From DAOVXM01 sp963746255 (GTDB lineage Bacteria; Chloroflexota; Anaerolineae; Anaerolineales; UBA4823), in the NCBI GenBank assembly GCA_963746255.1, contig CAVVAJ010000009.1, positions 1,550,001-1,614,000 on the forward strand: 64,000 nt of DNA, in the 5' to 3' direction. The notes beneath the pieces were generated by a model that was not told where the DNA came from, ran no database searches, and worked only from the letters and a program-made list of their open reading frames with translations. Below are positions 60,330-64,000 of this stretch, piece after piece; positions within the stretch are counted from its first letter, which is position 1, and every line of letters begins with the position of its first letter. A program made the position numbers and the translations under genes.

Positions 60330-61426
60330 ATCAGGACACCCTCGCCAAAATACTACAGCGTGCTGGAGATATCCAGAAAATCCCTGCCCCAACATTTGGT
60401 GAGCACGCGCGGGCAGAATATGTACACAATGCTTTTATCGGCGAGGGTTTGGCGCATGTATCGATTGATCCGATTGGGAATGTAGTCGCTTGTCTCCCGG
60501 GGCAGGGTGCTGCACCCCCACTGGTGGTCTCCGCGCATCTGGACACAGTTTTCCCTTTAGATACTGACCTTAATTTGGTGCGTGATGTTGATTATATCCA
60601 TGGTCCCGGTATTGGCGATAATGCGGTTGGTGTCGCAGGGTTATTTGGTTTGCTTTGGGGTATCCAACAACAAGGTATCGGATTACCAGGCGATGTATGG
60701 TTAATTGCCAATGTCTGTGAAGAGGGATTGGGTGATCTGCGTGGTATGCGGGCAGTTGTCGACCGTTTTGGGGATGATGTTAAAGCCTATGTGATCCTGG
60801 AGGGTATGGCTTTAGGGCAGATTTATCATCGTGGCCTCAGTGTCACTCGCTATCGAATATCTTTATATGCCAAGGGTGGTCATTCCTGGGCAGATTATGG
60901 ACGACCTTCAGCTGTTCACGAAATTGGTAAGCTCATTCACAACATAGCATCCATCAAAGTGCCGGAGACTCCCCGCGCAACGGTCAATGTCGGTATCGTC
61001 ACAGGAGGCACATCGATCAATACGATCGCCGATCATGCTGTTATAGAAGTTGATTTGCGGTCAACAGATGAGTGGATGCTGGACCAGCTTGCTGGTGAAG
61101 TACAAGTCATCTCCAAAGCAGCTCAACGGGACGGTTTGCAGGTGCAGCTGGAACTGATCGGTAAACGTCCAGCGGGGAGCATATCGGCAGAGCACCCACT
61201 GGTCCTGTTGGCAATTGAATGTTTGGACGAAATGAATATCGCACCGTACCTCAATATCGGATCTACCGATGCCAATATCCCCTTAAGTCGAGGTTTACCT
61301 GCGGTCTGCATCGGCCTAACCACAGGAGCAGGTGCGCATACTTTGGAGGAATATATCAATACTCGCCCCTTGGCACTCGGTATGGAACAGCTAATTCACT
61401 TGGTTGTTAGAATCTTCAGGGGATAA
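60326..61426 (+). CDS. M20 family metallopeptidase/amidohydrolase
   Basis: A 366-aa zinc peptidase: SAHLDTVFP, GIGDNAVGVA, VCEEGLGD and HTLEEYI are the metal- and catalysis-related motifs. A dimerisation domain with HSWADYGRPSAVHEIG sits at about 185-290. The family includes aminoacylases, dipeptidases and peptidase T-like enzymes. It is translationally coupled to the PfkB gene and converges on the ADP-forming synthetase gene with a gap of only nine bases. Confidence 0.87.
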   Translation: MNQDTLAKILQRAGDIQKIPAPTFGEHARAEYVHNAFIGEGLAHVSIDPIGNVVACLPGQGAAPPLVVSAHLDTVFPLDTDLNLVRDVDYIHGPGIGDNAVGVAGLFGLLWGIQQQGIGLPGDVWLIANVCEEGLGDLRGMRAVVDRFGDDVKAYVILEGMALGQIYHRGLSVTRYRISLYAKGGHSWADYGRPSAVHEIGKLIHNIASIKVPETPRATVNVGIVTGGTSINTIADHAVIEVDLRSTDEWMLDQLAGEVQVISKAAQRDGLQVQLELIGKRPAGSISAEHPLVLLAIECLDEMNIAPYLNIGSTDANIPLSRGLPAVCIGLTTGAGAHTLEEYINTRPLALGMEQLIHLVVRIFRG

Positions 61427-61435
61427 CAATAATGG

Positions 61436-63556
61436 TTAACCCGGCTGCGATTGCAAACTGCCGCGCACATCAATGGCAAATACCCCTTCGTTCTTCGTCA
61501 TCACCTGCAGTGGATTAATCTCGATCTCCGTAATTTGGGGGAAGTCCGCCGCTAATTGCCCAAGACGAAGTATCATATCCAATACCGCCTCACGATCTGC
61601 TGGTGGGAGATGGCGATAACCATACAGTCGTTTACCGGCCCAGGTTTTATCAAGTAAATATGAGGCCTCCTGGTGTGAGACGGGTGCCAGGGCGAATGCT
61701 ACATCCCCAAGTTTCTCCACTTCCAAACCGCCCGATCCAAACATTACCATTGGACCAAATTGCGGATCCTGCAGCGCGCCGATAATGATCTCCTGTCCGG
61801 GGTTGAGCATTTTTTGGACATGGACTCCGCTCAGGTTTGCCTCTGGTCGGGTACGTCTGGCATTCGACATAATATTTTCGTAGCCATCCGCAACAGCCTG
61901 GGAGTTTTTCAAATTGAGCAGCACTCCGCCGATATCCGATTTGTGGAGGATGTCTGGTGAGGCGATCTTCAAAGCCACCGGATATCCATACAGGTTGGCT
62001 TGCTGTATTGCACTTTCGGGTGAGGTCGCTAATTCGGTTGGGGCTGTTGCAATTCCATATGCCCTGAGAATTTTAACTAGCACTCCTGTTTCTAGTGCAC
62101 CTGGCTGGCTCCCAGCAAGCAGGGCAGCAACTATTTCACGGTCGACTTGACAGCATTCTGCAGGTGGATCGAGATCGAGCTGCAGGTACTCCGTACGCTC
62201 AACCAGCACAGATAAGGCGGAAGCAGCTCGTTCTGGGAAGCGGAATTCGGGAATTTGGGCGGCGCGGAAATGTTCCACTGCCTCCTGAATTAGCTTTTCG
62301 CCCATCAAGGCAATGATGACAGGTTTATCGGTTTCGTGAATGATGGGGATAATCGCTTTAGCAACTGCCCCCGCTGTATGCATCGGGGGGGGCGGTAGGA
62401 TCACCATCACTGCGTTAACACCTGGATCATCCAATAATATTGCCAGGCAGCGGGCATATTGTTCAGGTGTTGCTGTCGCGAGCATGTCGACCGGGTTGTG
62501 CAAGCTGGCAGCTTCTGGGAGGATATCATGGAGATTATTCCGAGTAGAGTTTGAAAAACTGGCCAGCCGTAGCTGGCAAGCTTCTATTGCATCTGCGGCA
62601 GTGACACCTGGACCACCGGCATTGGTTAATACCGCAATCGAGCGTCCTTTGGGCGGTTTACACCAGGCGAGCGCCCGCGCCCAGTCAAACATCTCCTCAC
62701 TTGTGTCAGCACGGATCACACCAGCGCGGCGGAAAGCCGCATTGAAAGCACTTTCCTGCCCAGCCATCGCACCGGTATGGGATTCAACCGCGCGCTGCCC
62801 TCCTGCATAACGCCCAACCTTAATTGCGATGATCGGTTTTTGACGTGTTAGCTGGCTGGCGACCGATACGAACCTGCGTCCGTCACTGATAGCCTCCAAA
62901 TACAGCGTCAGTACGCGCGTAAAACGGTCTGCTGCCACCGGTGCCAGCACATCGGTCTCGTTGACATCCACCTGGTTGCCTAAACTAACCAGCCGTGAAA
63001 GTCCAAAACCTTGACCGCGCGCCCAATCGATTACTGCCGCACAAATAGCTCCAGAATGGGATATAAACGCCACCTCGCCGGGGAGTGGCCCTGGCGGAGG
63101 GAGAAATGTTGCATCTAGGGGCAGATGTGTATCTAGTAGACCGATGCTGTTCGGTCCCAGCAAGCGCATATTGAACTGCTCTGCAATTTGGAGGCACTCG
63201 CTTTCCAGTTCCGCTCCGTGCTTGCCAGTCTCACGGAATCCGCCGGAGGCGATTATCGCAGCGCGTATACCCCGTTCACCGCAGTCATGTATGGCGCGCT
63301 GGACAGCGCTTGCTGGGATCAGTATAATCGCCAGGTCAATCGGGTCAGGTGCCTCAGCAATATTGCGGTAGATAGGGTTTCCGAAGAGATGGCCTTCTTT
63401 TGGGTTGATGAAGTGTACTGCGCCGCGGAAATTGCTTTGGACCAAATTACGGGCTAAACCATAACCCAGCTTGGTCGGATTCCGGGAAACACCCACTACC
63501 GCAATCCCTTGCGGTGCGAAAAAGGGGACGAGCGAATTATCATAGCTGTTGGGCAT
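61436..63556 (-). CDS. acd: ADP-forming acyl-CoA (acetate-CoA) synthetase, alpha-beta fusion
   Basis: This 706-aa enzyme turns acetyl-CoA (or other acyl-CoA), ADP and phosphate into acid, CoA and ATP. The alpha part (about 1-460) has a CoA-binding domain (GIAVVGVSRNPTKLGY), ISHSGA, and the phosphohistidine motif ESHTGAMAG with His260. The ATP-grasp beta part (about 490-700) shows KIASPDILHKSDIGGV and FGSGGLEVEKLGD. Fused forms occur in many anaerobes, where they conserve energy by substrate-level phosphorylation during acetate formation. Acyl range is not resolved. Confidence 0.92.
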   Translation of the reverse strand: MPNSYDNSLVPFFAPQGIAVVGVSRNPTKLGYGLARNLVQSNFRGAVHFINPKEGHLFGNPIYRNIAEAPDPIDLAIILIPASAVQRAIHDCGERGIRAAIIASGGFRETGKHGAELESECLQIAEQFNMRLLGPNSIGLLDTHLPLDATFLPPPGPLPGEVAFISHSGAICAAVIDWARGQGFGLSRLVSLGNQVDVNETDVLAPVAADRFTRVLTLYLEAISDGRRFVSVASQLTRQKPIIAIKVGRYAGGQRAVESHTGAMAGQESAFNAAFRRAGVIRADTSEEMFDWARALAWCKPPKGRSIAVLTNAGGPGVTAADAIEACQLRLASFSNSTRNNLHDILPEAASLHNPVDMLATATPEQYARCLAILLDDPGVNAVMVILPPPPMHTAGAVAKAIIPIIHETDKPVIIALMGEKLIQEAVEHFRAAQIPEFRFPERAASALSVLVERTEYLQLDLDPPAECCQVDREIVAALLAGSQPGALETGVLVKILRAYGIATAPTELATSPESAIQQANLYGYPVALKIASPDILHKSDIGGVLLNLKNSQAVADGYENIMSNARRTRPEANLSGVHVQKMLNPGQEIIIGALQDPQFGPMVMFGSGGLEVEKLGDVAFALAPVSHQEASYLLDKTWAGKRLYGYRHLPPADREAVLDMILRLGQLAADFPQITEIEINPLQVMTKNEGVFAIDVRGSLQSQPG

Positions 63557-63626
63557 AATCAGATTTCCGTGTATCGTGGTAGGTTGCTATTCAGGTTGTC
63601 TAATATGGGTGTGTTGATAAGAAGGT

Positions 63627-64000
63627 TCAGCAATGAATTTCGACCTCGCTGTATTGATTGATATGTACAGGGAGTTGGTAGCATTCTGCCTGAGTTTTTT
63701 TCCAATCGATGTCACGACCATTTATAAGTGCGCGTTTTGGTGCCACAGGTAGTTTGATTGTCACATGACCAGTAGATTCACCTGGGCGGTTTATCCCGAA
63801 ATGAAGAAGCGTGCCATCCCATTGCCAGCTTGTTATCTCTAAACCCTGCGACAGGTGCAGGTTGCTGCTGGTGAACTGTGGAACACCTTCAATTAATGGG
63901 CGGACCGCCAAAACGATTACACCATGAGGTGCGACACCTGGGAATGTGATTCCTTTCCAATCAGACAAATACTGAAGCTTATTCCAGAAATCCGCTATCA
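63627..64000 (-). CDS. C-terminal part of a probable alpha-galactosidase-type glycoside hydrolase (partial)
   Basis: Only the last 124 codons lie in the window, open at the right edge. The segment GVAPHGVIVLAVRP and the following SSNLHLSQGLEITSWQWDGTLLHFGI resemble the C-terminal beta-sandwich of GH36/GH27/GH31-type enzymes, where a PPH...L.LRP strand and an LSQG strand are common. The catalytic domain is outside the window, so the family assignment is tentative. Confidence 0.45.
   Translation of the reverse strand, partial: IADFWNKLQYLSDWKGITFPGVAPHGVIVLAVRPLIEGVPQFTSSNLHLSQGLEITSWQWDGTLLHFGINRPGESTGHVTIKLPVAPKRALINGRDIDWKKTQAECYQLPVHINQYSEVEIHC

Noticed and set aside
1..64000. tRNA or rRNA genes
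   Set aside because: I scanned the intergenic stretches for T-arm and acceptor patterns and found none convincing; a tRNAscan-SE or Infernal run would be decisive.

Overview
The window looks like a chromosomal segment of an anaerobic Chloroflexota bacterium, most likely Anaerolineae-like. The assignment is an inference from gene content and style: several membrane-anchored TPR proteins with Pro/Thr-rich linkers, a RodZ-like protein with the same linker style, a probable F420-dependent oxidoreductase, CIRCE-controlled groESL and hrcA operons, an ADP-forming acyl-CoA synthetase, and a large Hdr/MetFV cluster. I see no insertion sequence, CRISPR array, prophage, rRNA or tRNA.

Layout. 1-1522 is a partial aldehyde:ferredoxin oxidoreductase gene on the minus strand. 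2031-8958 is a plus-strand sugar/carbon operon: a DeoC aldolase fused in frame to a Gfo/Idh/MocA dehydrogenase, a sugar isomerase-like TIM barrel, a ROK kinase, a UroD-like protein, a HAD phosphatase and a PlsC-like acyltransferase. A decayed HAD pseudogene follows. 9600-22309 (minus) is the outstanding locus, transcribed as hdrA-1, mvhD-1, hdrA-2, mvhD-2, metV, metF, hdrCB, then a small hypothetical gene. 22752-35046 holds recO, rplI, a RodZ-like gene, rimO, a HAL2-like phosphatase, a GT39-like membrane enzyme, CopD-like and TPR genes, a thioesterase, an M42 peptidase, an LLM oxidoreductase and pcm. 35159-39310 holds rnj, a candidate structured RNA of about 200 nt, and groEL/groES. 39542-51296 holds two TPR genes, trmD, an MFS transporter, a broken rluA-type gene and the operon hrcA-grpE-dnaK-dnaJ, followed by prmA. 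The rest holds a LOG protein, a response-regulator diguanylate cyclase, two small membrane proteins, a TetR-controlled ABC-2 exporter locus, a PfkB kinase, an M20 peptidase, the ADP-forming synthetase, and the C-terminal end of a probable glycoside hydrolase.

Main discovery candidate. The 12.7-kb hdr/met cluster resembles the MetVF-HdrABC-MvhD methylenetetrahydrofolate reductase complex known from Moorella thermoacetica, but is elaborated. It has two double-module HdrA proteins, one of them (1555 aa) carrying an inserted GltD/NfnB-like NAD(P)H:flavin module. It has two MvhD proteins and a fused HdrC-HdrB. The second mvhD contains an in-frame UGA exactly where its paralogue has a conserved cysteine, followed at bacterial-SECIS distance by a perfect 6-bp hairpin, so it is predicted to be a selenoprotein. 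I infer that the locus couples NAD(P)H, ferredoxin and methylene-THF chemistry in the methyl branch of the Wood-Ljungdahl pathway. The partial AOR and the ADP-forming synthetase would fit an acetate/aldehyde-handling anaerobe.

Other threads. Several genes have a -10 hexamer ending six or seven bases before the start codon, suggesting leaderless mRNAs. Two genes (a HAD phosphatase and an RluA-type synthase) are broken by frameshifts.
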